This document shows, piece by piece, positions 45,012 to 54,800 of a DNA stretch of 64,000 nucleotides. The notes under the pieces are model-generated. The model was not told the DNA's origin, searched no databases, and was given only the letters and a program-made list of their open reading frames with translations. The position numbers and the translations under genes were made by a program. The stretch covers positions 1,054,001-1,118,000 of the forward strand of contig NZ_SWBQ01000001.1 of NCBI RefSeq assembly GCF_005116445.1. The letters are read 5' to 3'. Numbering within the stretch: position 1 is the first letter of the stretch; the number at the start of each line of letters is the position of its first letter. The stretch is from Pedobacter frigoris. GTDB taxonomy: Bacteria; Bacteroidota; Bacteroidia; Sphingobacteriales; Sphingobacteriaceae.

Positions 45012-46139
45012 ATGTCTTTTGAATCATTAGGTCTATCCATTTCATTATTAAAAGCGCTTTCAGATCAGTATTTCACACTGCCTACCCCTGTTCAGAAAGC
45101 TGCTATACCGGCTATAATAGATAAAAAAGACGTTTTGGGAATCGCTAAAACAGGATCAGGTAAAACAGCAGCCTATGTATTGCCGCTGCTGATGAGCCTT
45201 CAGGCAAAGCCAGGTATTAAAAACCGACATGTCAACATCCTTGTTCTCGTACCCACCCGTGAACTGGCGGAGCAGGTAAAAGAAGTGTTCAAAAAATTCA
45301 GCCAGGGCTTGCCCCAGCCCGTTAAGACACTGGCCGTATATGGTGGTGTTTCCATCAACCCACAAATGATGGCCATGCAGGGCGTAAATGTGCTGATTGC
45401 CACACCTGGCCGATTGCTGGAGCTGGTGGAAGTCAACTCAGTTCATTTATCAACCATTCAGACATTAGTACTCGACGAGGCAGATAAGATGCTTAATCTG
45501 GGCTTCCAGGAAGAAGTTAATAAAATCATCGCCTTATTGCCTGAACAGCGTCAAAACCTCTTATTCTCTGCTACTTTGAGTGCGGATATCCAAAATATTC
45601 ATCAGGTATTGTTGCATGAGCCCGTCATTGTTCAGATCGAGGCGGAAGAAGAATCACTGGATCTGATTAAGCAGGTCGCTTACCTGGTTTCAACGGAAAA
45701 GAAGGGGCCTTATTTGCGTCACCTGATTGAACATCACCAGATGGAACAGGTGTTGATTTTTGCTTCTTCCGTTCATCAGGTAGACGCGATTGTCCACAAG
45801 CTTCTTAAACATAAGATCGACGCCAGGGCGATCCATAGCAAAAAGAGCCAGGGATCACGAACAGAATCCCTTGCCCATTTCAAGTCGGGAAAGCTCAGGG
45901 TGCTGGTCGCTACCGACCTGATGGCCAGGGGTATTGATATCAACGACCTGCCTTTTGTGATCAATTACGAATTGCCTAGGTCTCCAAAGGATTATGTGCA
46001 CCGTATAGGTCGTACCGGGCGGGCGGCAGCTACCGGAGAAGCGATATCGCTGGTCAATGCGAGCGAACTGCATCATTTTGAGGTGATCCAAAAAAAGATG
46101 GGCAGGAAAGTAGAGCTGATTGACATCGAGCGATTATAG
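45012..46139 (+). CDS. DEAD-box ATP-dependent RNA helicase (RhlE-like)
   Basis: A 375-residue RNA helicase with all core motifs: Q motif (FTLPTPVQKAAIP), Walker A AKTGSGKT with K51, PTRELAEQ (81-88), D155-E-A-D158, SAT (186-188), ATDLMARGID and HRIGRTGRA. It consists of the two RecA-like domains and almost no C-terminal tail, so it lacks the basic extension seen in many RhlE proteins. It acts in the cytoplasm on structured RNA. The small coiled-coil gene follows 24 bp later. Confidence 0.96.
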   Translation: MSFESLGLSISLLKALSDQYFTLPTPVQKAAIPAIIDKKDVLGIAKTGSGKTAAYVLPLLMSLQAKPGIKNRHVNILVLVPTRELAEQVKEVFKKFSQGLPQPVKTLAVYGGVSINPQMMAMQGVNVLIATPGRLLELVEVNSVHLSTIQTLVLDEADKMLNLGFQEEVNKIIALLPEQRQNLLFSATLSADIQNIHQVLLHEPVIVQIEAEEESLDLIKQVAYLVSTEKKGPYLRHLIEHHQMEQVLIFASSVHQVDAIVHKLLKHKIDARAIHSKKSQGSRTESLAHFKSGKLRVLVATDLMARGIDINDLPFVINYELPRSPKDYVHRIGRTGRAAATGEAISLVNASELHHFEVIQKKMGRKVELIDIERL

Positions 46140-46163
46140 AAAAAACTGTACCTTCGCGACAAT

Positions 46164-46475
46164 ATGGCTTACACAAAAGAAAGAAAAAAGCTGGAAAAGC
46201 TTTCTGAAAAAACTGCTGCTCTTCAGAACTATGATGACAAAAGCTTAGCAGTCATAACAGATATATATGAACAGTATTCGCATACGGCAAGGATATTGAA
46301 AAATAAGGACGCTGAATTGTTTAACAACCTTTATTTGAACGAATTAAATCAGGTGAAAGAATGCAAAAGATCACTTAAAGCAGCGGAAGACCGTCAGGCT
46401 AATTTTATCAAATACAAAGAAACTTTATTGGATGCTTTAAACAAAACGGTTCAGGCGGCGAAGGATGTTATATAA
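46164..46475 (+). CDS. small charged coiled-coil protein
   Basis: The 103-residue product is rich in K, E, N and L with no signal peptide or membrane segment. Long helices with heptad character dominate (RKKLEKLSEKTAALQ, LKAAEDRQANFIKYKETLL). I recognise no family. A TACCTTCG box lies eight bases upstream of the start, so it may have its own promoter or a leaderless-like short leader. Confidence 0.6.
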   Translation: MAYTKERKKLEKLSEKTAALQNYDDKSLAVITDIYEQYSHTARILKNKDAELFNNLYLNELNQVKECKRSLKAAEDRQANFIKYKETLLDALNKTVQAAKDVI

Positions 46476-46593
46476 GTACTTCTTTACTCATTGTAAAAAG
46501 GAAATCAATTAGTACATTATCTTGTTTCTCCGGTGATTTGAACTAACTTTAGATTAACCAAGAGATGTAGAGCATAAGATATATCAAAATAAG

Positions 46594-46851
46594 ATGGAAA
46601 AAAAGGAGCCGGGAGAAGCAGCAACTCACTACGATCAATTTTTCGGTCCCTTATTCTTTGAGCCATTTGCCATAGAAGTAGCAAAACGAATTGCACCTAA
46701 CCAAGTTTCTATTGCACTGGAAATTGCCGCAGGAACGGGTGTCACTCGTCATATTAGAGAATGTATTCCAAACTCCGCAAAACTGATCGCTCCGATAAGT
46801 GCTGTGATCTGTGAGGGGGTGGAAATAAGAGCTAGGGTTTTGCATTCTTGA
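46594..46851 (+). pseudogene. truncated SAM-dependent methyltransferase
   Basis: The first 66 residues read like the start of a class I methyltransferase: HYDQFFGPLFFEPFAIEVA, then the SAM-binding motif I (ALEIAAGTGVTRHI) and NSAKLIA. In the family an acidic residue (usually ATD-x-N) follows LIA. Here the frame goes on into PISAVICEGVEIRARVLHS and stops, after 85 residues instead of the usual 250 or more. The rest of the fold is absent downstream, so the gene is a 5' fragment. Confidence 0.75.
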
Positions 46852-46910
46852 ATTATTGGGATGTTATAAAATAGATTTCAATTGATATAGGTGACTTTAG
46901 AAAGGATTAT

Positions 46911-46918
46911 TAAATTTG
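46911..46918 (+). promoter_or_regulatory. -7 box of the small HTH gene
   Basis: TAAATTTG matches TAnnTTTG and lies 17 bases upstream of the ATG at 46936. The nearest TTG (46882) is 26 bases away, slightly beyond the usual spacing. Confidence 0.45.
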
Positions 46919-46935
46919 CCGCCTAAATCAAATAA

Positions 46936-47202
46936 ATGGAAAAGAACGATTTTATATCCATCTGGCTTGAAGAAAACGGAAATCCAGCAATAAAGGAGCT
47001 AACTGAGATGAATATGGATCTGGCAGCTAGAGCGGTCAAAACACTGGCTTATGAAGGTCTTTCAGAAAATGACCTTGCTGTTTCTCTGGATATCAATCCT
47101 GACAAAATCAAAAGGTGGCTTACGGGCAGGCATTCTTTTAGCATAAACATGATAAAGAAAATCTCAGAAACGCTCGCTACAAAACAAGGAAATGCTATAT
47201 AA
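46936..47202 (+). CDS. small XRE-like helix-turn-helix protein
   Basis: An 88-residue cytoplasmic protein. The C-terminal half reads as an XRE-type helix-turn-helix (LSENDLAVSLDINPDKIKRWLTGRHSFSINMIKKI). The N-terminal half resembles the leader of antitoxin-like HTH proteins of Bacteroidota. It could be an orphan antitoxin or a regulator; no toxin gene is next to it. Its own promoter box precedes it. Confidence 0.75.
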   Translation: MEKNDFISIWLEENGNPAIKELTEMNMDLAARAVKTLAYEGLSENDLAVSLDINPDKIKRWLTGRHSFSINMIKKISETLATKQGNAI

Positions 47203-47319
47203 CACATTTGCCGAAGTGCTGTTTGATGTTTTGTAAAGTTGAGGGGTGTGAGGGGCATGTGTCACACCTTGTGCAAATGTAAATATGGTTTAAAGTTGTT
47301 TTTTCCTGGAATATAAAAA

Positions 47320-47343
47320 GCCCCTAAACTTTAGTTTAGAGGC
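47320..47343 (-). terminator. terminator of the SusCD operon
   Basis: GCCCCTAAAC and GTTTAGAGGC pair with one C/A mismatch around a 4-nt loop. On the minus strand it is followed by a run of five T. It lies 21 bases past the last gene of the leftward operon. Confidence 0.85.
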
Positions 47344-47364
47344 TTCTATTACTTATATTTTTTA

Positions 47365-47901
47365 TTAGTTCATGCGTACTGCAGGAATGGATTTCTTCGT
47401 CATCTTCTCCAATCCGGCAGCATAACTGTCAAACTCGGCATTCAGCTGTTTCACCAAAGCTTGTTTTCCATCTCCATCACCACTCACTAAAGCTCTCCAC
47501 ATTACATTGGTTTTGCTGCCATTGGCCTTAAAGAAAATGGCGTATTGTGCCGCTTTAATTCCCTTAGGCAGCTTGGTGTCATCAAAACTTATGGCTATCA
47601 GCTTATTGTGTGCCTCATTCTGGGTGATACTTTCTAAACGGCTGTCGCCATTTGAAAAAACAATCTTTCTAGATATCGGCATGGCCGCGTCTATAACTTC
47701 TATCGCACTTACATAACCATTCGAGGCTTTTTTTAATAACTCATTATTGTTAAAAACCTCCCAGATTGCGTCCAGTTCCATGTTTATCTCCACGCCTTTT
47801 TCAACATCCCATTTAACCTTTTGGGCAGCTTCCATCTGTGCATAGCTCTTTATAGCAGTTAAACCTGTCAGGAGTAACAAGGATAATATGATTTTCTTCA
47901 T
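47365..47901 (-). CDS. secreted SRPBCC-like protein
   Basis: The 178-residue product has a signal peptide (IILSLLLLTGLTAIKSYAQ). The mature part has the START/polyketide-cyclase-like pattern: VEINMELDAIWEVFNN at the start, the YVSAIEVID and SNGDSRLESITQ strands, and a long C-terminal helix (ALVKQLNAEFDSYAAGLEKM). Such proteins bind small hydrophobic ligands; the ligand is unknown. It is the last gene of the operon, 12 bp after the TlpA-like gene. Confidence 0.75.
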   Translation of the reverse strand: MKKIILSLLLLTGLTAIKSYAQMEAAQKVKWDVEKGVEINMELDAIWEVFNNNELLKKASNGYVSAIEVIDAAMPISRKIVFSNGDSRLESITQNEAHNKLIAISFDDTKLPKGIKAAQYAIFFKANGSKTNVMWRALVSGDGDGKQALVKQLNAEFDSYAAGLEKMTKKSIPAVRMN

Positions 47902-47913
47902 TTTCTTAGGTGT

Positions 47914-49074
47914 TTATTTACCAAATATTTTTTCCATGGCTTTATCTAACGATTCTCCACGAACATTTTTCTCTACGATTTTCCCATCTTTATCTACTAC
48001 AACCAAGTAAGGGATCCCACTGAACAGGTAAGAAGCCATTACAGGTTTAGATTCTACAGCATTGATCTGTGGCCAGGTCATGCGTTCTTCTGCCATTGCT
48101 TTTTTCCAGTCAGCAGGTTTTGCATCAACTGACACTGATAGAATCTCAAGACCTTGATCTTTGTACTTTTTATACACTTCTTTTAAGTGAGGAATTTCCT
48201 GGCGACAAGGGCCGCACCATGAAGCCCAGAAATCGATAATCAGGTATTTCCCTCTGAAATCTTTAGGACCCCATTTTTTACCATTTACATCAGGGAAAGC
48301 GAAATCTGGCGTTTTTTGTCCATCGGCAATTTTTGCTGCCTGCGCAATTCCGTCAAGGATTTCTTTTTTCTTGTTTTTCGCCAGATCCAGGTTAGGGAAT
48401 TTTTTGGTCAGGTTGTCAAGGGTAGACATGATCAGTTCCTGATCTCTTTTTGGACTTAAATAGTTAAGTGCGTAGAGTACCGACGGCTGATCTTTGTATT
48501 TGTTAATCAGGTATTTGATACGAAAGTCCCGGTCTTTGCCAATGCGGGTGAATCCATCTTTCATGTATTCTATCCATTTAGGCTCTTTTGAAAGGCCTGC
48601 CTGATATTGTTCCTGACCCACGGCAATCATTTGCTGATAATCAAGGTAAGAAACCAGGTTCACATCATTGATCAGATCGTTAGCCGCCGTCGTATTTTCC
48701 ATGTAGATGTAGGGCGGATTCTTGATTTTCATTTTTGCAGTATCAATACCTCTTACATTCACATGAATATTATCTTTATCAGCCCAGAAATCTATGCGGT
48801 CGAAATAGTAAACGCGAACCTGGTAAAAGTCTGGCTTGTCCGCAGGCACTTTAAATGAGAAGTTGTTATTCGCATCTAATTTTGTGCTGTCTATAGCTTT
48901 GAATGCTCTTTTGAATCCTTCTCCTTCATATCTACCGAGGTAAATCGGGTATTTGTTCTCTGTATCCGGGAATTTTACATTTCCGGTAAAAGTCACTGTT
49001 TTTCCTTTTTGGGCAAAGCTGCTGCTCAGTATAAACAGGGCGGCAACTACCAGCATTAAACCTTTTTTAATCAT
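47914..49074 (-). CDS. TlpA-like thioredoxin-fold protein with DUF4369-type N-domain
   Basis: A 386-residue exported protein (signal peptide LMLVVAALFILSSSFAQ). Residues about 25-120 form a beta-rich N-domain like DUF4369. A helical middle follows, and the C-terminal 140 residues are a TlpA/AhpC-type thioredoxin domain with the active site W286-C-G-P-C290 and PYLVVVDKDGKIV. It should reduce disulfides or act as a periplasmic oxidoreductase. It lies between the other thioredoxin gene and the SRPBCC gene in the SusCD operon. Confidence 0.92.
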   Translation of the reverse strand: MIKKGLMLVVAALFILSSSFAQKGKTVTFTGNVKFPDTENKYPIYLGRYEGEGFKRAFKAIDSTKLDANNNFSFKVPADKPDFYQVRVYYFDRIDFWADKDNIHVNVRGIDTAKMKIKNPPYIYMENTTAANDLINDVNLVSYLDYQQMIAVGQEQYQAGLSKEPKWIEYMKDGFTRIGKDRDFRIKYLINKYKDQPSVLYALNYLSPKRDQELIMSTLDNLTKKFPNLDLAKNKKKEILDGIAQAAKIADGQKTPDFAFPDVNGKKWGPKDFRGKYLIIDFWASWCGPCRQEIPHLKEVYKKYKDQGLEILSVSVDAKPADWKKAMAEERMTWPQINAVESKPVMASYLFSGIPYLVVVDKDGKIVEKNVRGESLDKAMEKIFGK

Positions 49075-49105
49075 TGTTTTTCGTGTTATATATTTAAGTT
49101 AATTT

Positions 49106-50305
49106 TTAATCTCTCATCATTGGGGGTGTCATTTGTCCCTTTTTGGCAGCCTCACTTCTTAGTTCCTGCGCTTTATTAGCCATTACTTCCGATTCGGCGG
49201 TTTTACCCTGTTTTTTAAGAATCCTTTTTCTAAGATCTGCCAGTTGTATGCTGGTAAAAAGGTCAGGATTGCTCTTTTCCAGTTGATTACTCCATTTTAT
49301 AGCGTCAGGGTAGTATTTGGCAGGTGCCGCAGTCCCGATGTCGTTGGCCGAGCTGATTACAAAACCTGCTTTTCTTGGAAAATCATTATCCGCCATTACT
49401 GCATTTACTTTTGCACAGAATTTATCCCACTGGTTAGCGGCGGCAAATTCGATCAGGTCCAGCTGGGCAAGCATTGAAACTGCCCCGGCGGTAGGTTTTG
49501 TCTGTAGTTTCCTAATGGCAGTAGCAATTTCTTTAGCTTCTTTCAGGTTGGTCTTTTTCTCGTAGGATCTTTTTACAGCGTAAACAGACATGTTCATGGT
49601 ACGTTCGAAATACATGTTTGCCTGGCTTGCGGGATACGTCTTTTCCAGCTCAGCTTTGTTTGTATATAAGTAAGCAAACGCCTGTGAAGAGGGGTTGTTC
49701 AAGTATTTTAATGCCAGCTCCCAGTTGTTTTTTTCCAATAGGGATGATTTTGGCAGCCCATCAAAATAGATTTTAGCTACAGTACCCATCTTTTCGGCTT
49801 CATAGGCTTTTTCCAATGCTTCCATATAAGCAATGGCTGTACCGTCAGAATGGTCGCCGGAGTTGAATTTTTTAGCGAGTCCAAATGCAGTGCTTTCTGG
49901 TTTCATCGCCTTGCTGGCTTCTGCCATAAACTCACCGGCAGGCATGCTGCCTACAATTTTATGCACCACCTCTCCATCGCCATTGATAAACAGGTAGGTA
50001 GGGTAGGCACTTACGCCGAATTTATCTTTCAGTGCAGGACCTTCACCTTTTTCCATATCGTATTTTACGTTATGGAAGCTACTGTTGAACAGATCGGCTA
50101 CACTATCTTTGGTGAATACGTCTTTGGCCATCATCTTACAGGGGCCACACCAGGTGGTGTAAGCGTCGAAAAAGATGATCTTGTTTTCTTTTTTTGCTGT
50201 TGCCAGCTGTGTTTTCCAGTCTGCTTCCTTAAATAGGATCTCTCGGTTTTGAGCGGAAGCGGATAGAACCATAATGCAGGCAAGTCCGGTTAATATTTTT
50301 TTCAT
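49106..50305 (-). CDS. exported thioredoxin-family protein
   Basis: A 399-residue protein with a signal peptide (LTGLACIMVLSASA). The thioredoxin domain is N-terminal, active site W52-C-G-P-C56 (TTWCGPCKMM), followed by the cis-proline region SAYPTYLF. Residues about 140-399 form an alpha-helical, TPR-like region of unknown role. It is 7 bp downstream of SusD and clearly co-transcribed. Two distinct secreted thioredoxin-fold proteins in one SusCD operon point to a substrate or partner with disulfides. Confidence 0.92.
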   Translation of the reverse strand: MKKILTGLACIMVLSASAQNREILFKEADWKTQLATAKKENKIIFFDAYTTWCGPCKMMAKDVFTKDSVADLFNSSFHNVKYDMEKGEGPALKDKFGVSAYPTYLFINGDGEVVHKIVGSMPAGEFMAEASKAMKPESTAFGLAKKFNSGDHSDGTAIAYMEALEKAYEAEKMGTVAKIYFDGLPKSSLLEKNNWELALKYLNNPSSQAFAYLYTNKAELEKTYPASQANMYFERTMNMSVYAVKRSYEKKTNLKEAKEIATAIRKLQTKPTAGAVSMLAQLDLIEFAAANQWDKFCAKVNAVMADNDFPRKAGFVISSANDIGTAAPAKYYPDAIKWSNQLEKSNPDLFTSIQLADLRKRILKKQGKTAESEVMANKAQELRSEAAKKGQMTPPMMRD

Positions 50306-50312
50306 GTTATCT

Positions 50313-51839
50313 TTATAAAGGATTCTGTTCTAAATTGTTATTCAACAGAATTTCTCCTGGTGGCAAAGGATAGATTATACGTTTGTCGTTGGCCTGAATC
50401 GTTAAAGGAGTGTTTGTCGAATAATCTGTATAATTTCTTATCATAGCTAGGCCGTTGCGGAAGTTATCGTATGATGAATGTCCTTCCCATGCCAGTTCCA
50501 GTCTGCGCTCATTTAAAACCGCCTGAAATACCGTCATATTTGCCGTCGCAAGACTTACCGTGGTCCAGGCAGGTGCTGTTGCTCTTGTCCTGACAATATT
50601 CAGGGCAATTAAAGCATCGCCGTTGTTGCCCATTTTAGCAAGCGCTTCAGCCTTGTTCAAATACATCTCAGCAATGCGCAGATAAGGTGTGCCGCTTCTA
50701 GTATGTGCATTGAAATCAAAACCTCCAGGCGGCGCTATTTGCTGATAATTGAATTTGTTGACTGAATTCCGGCTTTTGTCAGCAAGCGTTATCCGCTTAT
50801 CTGTTTCCACGGTAATGAAGTTCTTCCTCAAATCAGAAGGGTTTTGGTTTAAGATAGCCATGTAATCAGGTGATGCAGCATATTCGCCCTGGTATGGGTT
50901 TCCGAATACATCCCTTGCTATCAGAAATTCGTTGATCTTATTTCCGTTGGCATCATCATGTCTGAATGCAAATATGTATTCCTTATTGGTTTTACTATCT
51001 ATGGCAAAAGATGTACTGTATGCTGTACCTTGCAGCAAAGTATATTTGCCAGCGGAAATTACCTTGTCGGCATATTCGATAGCTTTAGTGTTATAGTCGT
51101 TCTGAGGAGCTGAAGGTGTGCCGCCCATATAAACATATACACGTGATAACAAGGCCCATGCAGCTTCTTTGCTCGCGTAATTGTTTGGATTTCCTGTACG
51201 CGGTTGTGTCATCAGGGCAGCGGCCTTTTCAAGATCGGCAACGACCTGTGTATATACCTCTTTAACTGTATTCCTTGTAGGTGCATAATCTTTATCCACC
51301 ATTGAACTTAAGGATAATGGGACAGCAAGTCCTGAAGCGTTATTTTCATAATATGGACGGCCATAAACCCTGACCATATTGAAATATGCCAGCGCACGTA
51401 AGAAATAGTTTTCCCCTTTAAGCTGGTCGTATGCAGCTCCCTGTCCATCCTGAACGGCATCAATGATTTTATTGGCACCAAATACAAGACGGTAAGACAT
51501 TCTCCAGAAAGGAGCAGTGGGACCCTGACTGGGTGAGTTGTTGAATATATAGCTATCATTTCTGGTCTGTGGAAAGGCCTGTGTAACCGACAACAGGTTA
51601 TTGCCTTTCAGTTCACTTAAATTAAACCAGTTCATGGCATATTGGGTATCACCTGCCGATTGGGTAACTAGTAGGGCATAGTTGCCGTTTGTTGCCAACG
51701 CCAGTCCGTCAAGGGTAGCTAAGAGCTCCTTGTCAGATTTATCATTAAATGGTCTAATGTTTTCGTCGATTGCTTTTTTGCAGCCAAACAATACAATTGC
51801 TGCAAAAAATAGATATGCGTTTAGTATGTACTTTTTCAT
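50313..51839 (-). CDS. SusD/RagB-family lipoprotein
   Basis: A 508-residue outer-membrane lipoprotein with the lipobox LFGC (C20). It has the SusD pattern: YQLKGENYFLRALAYFNMV-like helices (LKGENYFLRALAYFN), TPR-like segments, and the C-terminal LERRLELAWEGH-type motif (NERRLELAWEGHSSYD). The end YPLPPGEILLNNNLEQNP is the usual RagB ending. It caps the SusC barrel and captures the ligand. The gap to SusC is 11 bp. Confidence 0.96.
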   Translation of the reverse strand: MKKYILNAYLFFAAIVLFGCKKAIDENIRPFNDKSDKELLATLDGLALATNGNYALLVTQSAGDTQYAMNWFNLSELKGNNLLSVTQAFPQTRNDSYIFNNSPSQGPTAPFWRMSYRLVFGANKIIDAVQDGQGAAYDQLKGENYFLRALAYFNMVRVYGRPYYENNASGLAVPLSLSSMVDKDYAPTRNTVKEVYTQVVADLEKAAALMTQPRTGNPNNYASKEAAWALLSRVYVYMGGTPSAPQNDYNTKAIEYADKVISAGKYTLLQGTAYSTSFAIDSKTNKEYIFAFRHDDANGNKINEFLIARDVFGNPYQGEYAASPDYMAILNQNPSDLRKNFITVETDKRITLADKSRNSVNKFNYQQIAPPGGFDFNAHTRSGTPYLRIAEMYLNKAEALAKMGNNGDALIALNIVRTRATAPAWTTVSLATANMTVFQAVLNERRLELAWEGHSSYDNFRNGLAMIRNYTDYSTNTPLTIQANDKRIIYPLPPGEILLNNNLEQNPL

Positions 51840-51850
51840 TGTCTGCGTAA

Positions 51851-54800
51851 TTAAAATGTTAACTGTAAACCCAATAGATACTTACGGCTGGCGCCATAAC
51901 CTGCACTTACACCAAAGTTGTTGGTGTCGCCGGCCAGGTTTCCTTCAGGATCAACCCCATAGAACGTCTTTTTAGTGAAAACGAAGAGATTATCGCCACT
52001 GAGGTAAATGTTTGCCCTGTTTAATTTGGCTTTGTTGATCAGTTTTGCAGGCAATGAATAGCTTAACCTCACGTTGCGCACTCTGATATGGCTTGCATCT
52101 TCCCAAAATCTCGACATCAATTGCTGGTCAACACCATCCGTGCGGCCGCGATAAATCATAGGGTCAGAGGCTTGGTCGCCAGGTTTGTCCCATATCATTT
52201 GCCCCTCTCTCGGTTTCACCTGGTTGTACCTTAACACGTTATTTCCTTCAGAAGAAAAGTAACTGGTTCTTGAATTGTTATACACCAGGTAGTCAGCTGC
52301 AAAATTTAACAGCACTGATAGTTCAAATCCGCTGTAGCCGAACGTATTCAGCATGCCGCCGTAGTACCTTGGCGTAGAATTTCCTACCTTTTGAAACTGT
52401 GCCGAAGAGGCATCCCCAACTAAACCTGCAAATACTGCATCATAAGTGTTTACTATTTTTCCGATATAAGAATTTGTAGCGGCATCAAACTCAAGACGCT
52501 CAAACTGAGGTTTGCCTGTCTGTGAATCTACACCCATCCATTTCACTGCACGTATGGTAGCAATGTCATCACCCTCTTTGGTGATGCCAAAGGTTCCGTT
52601 TGTCAGTTTTCCGTCGTATAGCTTGGTGACTTTATTCTTATTGAAAGTCAGGTTTAAACCAGTTTCCCAGGTAAATTTACCAACCAGGTTTTTACTGGAC
52701 AATACCAGTTCCACACCACGGTTTAGCATAGCACCAATGTTTTGATACTGGCTGGGTACACCCAGTACTGATGGCGTAGCTACCCTTTGCAGCAGGTCGG
52801 TATTACGTTTCCTGTAAAAATCTGCTGAGAGGGTGATCCTGTTGAACAATCCAAGGTCTATACCAAGGTTACCAACATAAGCGCGTTCCCAGGTAATCGT
52901 TCTGTTCCCCAGCTGGTTGATGATACCGGCAGGATCGCCACCATATTGATAATTGAAATTATAGAAACTCTCAGTCAGAAAATCTTCTCCTGCAACTTTT
53001 CCGCTGGTTCCGTAACTGGCCCTGATTTTTAAGTTGGTCAGGTATTTATTGCCACGTAAAAATTGCTCATTTGTAGCCAGCCACGCACCACTTACTGAGT
53101 AAAAGTGTCCATCCCTTTTGTCTATGCCAAAGTTTGTTGAGTAGTCCATCCTATAAGAAGCATTTGCAAAGTAGCGGTCGTCATAGTTATAGTTACCTTC
53201 CGAGAATAGTGAGTAAGAAGCTCTGGCATAACGTTCTCCACGGAACGACTTTCCACTGAAGGTATTCCAAACCTCTGCAGCAGCTGAAGGAACTTTAACC
53301 CCGGTAGGCATGTTCTTTACTGCAAGCGCATTGAACTCAGAGTTGTTCCTGTTGTATTCAAAACCTCCCAAACCACCTACAGTATGTAAGCCATATTGCT
53401 TGCGTGCAGTGATTAGGTTTGAAGTCATGAATGAATTTGAGTTGGTTTTATTCTGTGTCAGTCTCCCTTTATCTGCCAATCCGGTTAATGATAGCCTGTC
53501 CTCATAAAAATCCCCATTGACGAACGTGGTATTGTAAGAGTTGTTAGACGATAAGGTCAGCCAGTCGAACACTTTATATTTTGCAGAGAATACGCCGAGT
53601 ACTTGCTGGGTTTTTGTGAGGTTTGTATTATAAGGTAAATCGTACACAGGATTTTGGGAGACATTGCCCAGCGCATCTGTACCAAGTACTTTTTTAGGAA
53701 TCCCATCACTGCTGTCGAGTGTATACCATGGAAGTAGAGAAAGCGGGTTTAGTCCGCCAATAGGGCTTCTGTTTCCTCTGTCAAATATCGTACTGATATT
53801 GGCATTTAAACTCAGCTTACTGGTGATATTGTGATCCAGGTTCAATTTAAAACTGTTTCTCAACAAGTCATTTCCTTTTAAAGGTCCTTGCTCATCATAC
53901 CTGTTGGCGCCAAAATAGTAGCGTGTTTTTTCCGTTCCGCCGGATAAACCAATATCTACAGTTCTGTTTAACGCATCGCGGTAAATGATATCGTTCCAGT
54001 CCGTGTAGGTATCCAAAACTGAAGCAGGCGGTAGATATTTGGCTAGGTAAGCTTCTTCAGTTAAGTTTTCATTTTTTAGAGTAAAAGAGTTGATGAGCAT
54101 TTTGCGCTGATAGTCATACAGCTCCCTGCTGTTCATGAATTCAATCTTCCCCATATACCTTTTACTAACGCCGAAAGTGCTGTTGATGTCCAGCTTCATG
54201 CTGCCGGCAACACCCTTTTTGGTGGTGATGACCAATACACCCTGACTGGCACGGGAACCATATATAGCTGTTGATGCTGCATCCTTTAATAAAGTAATAG
54301 ATTCTATATCAGTTGATGACACGATATCACTGGGGTAGGATACATCTGCATAGATAATTCCATCTACTACGATCAGTGGGTTGAGGTTATTGCTCACACG
54401 CAAATTTGCAGTTCCCCCAGTTATGGGTAAAGTACCTTGTCCGCGCACAACAAAAGAGGCTTTGTTATTTGGATCTCCTGAAGGTTCCGTAATATACATA
54501 CCCGCAACTTTTCCTTTTAACAGGGAAATCAGGTTGTTGGTGGTTACACCTTCCAGTTGCTTGGCGCTGAAAGTCTGTAGGGAACCGGTAATTTCGCTGG
54601 CTTTTTTGGTGCTGTAACCTAAAATCACAGCCTCCTGCAGTTGAGCAATAGCTGGATTTAAGACAATATTTATTTCTGAGTCATCAGTCTCGGTAACTAC
54701 CTTTTGAATGCTTTTGCTTTCATAGCCGATAGAGCTGAAAACAATGCGGTAGGTGCCGGGGGTAAGGTTTAAGGTGAAATAACCGTTGTCATCCGTAAAG

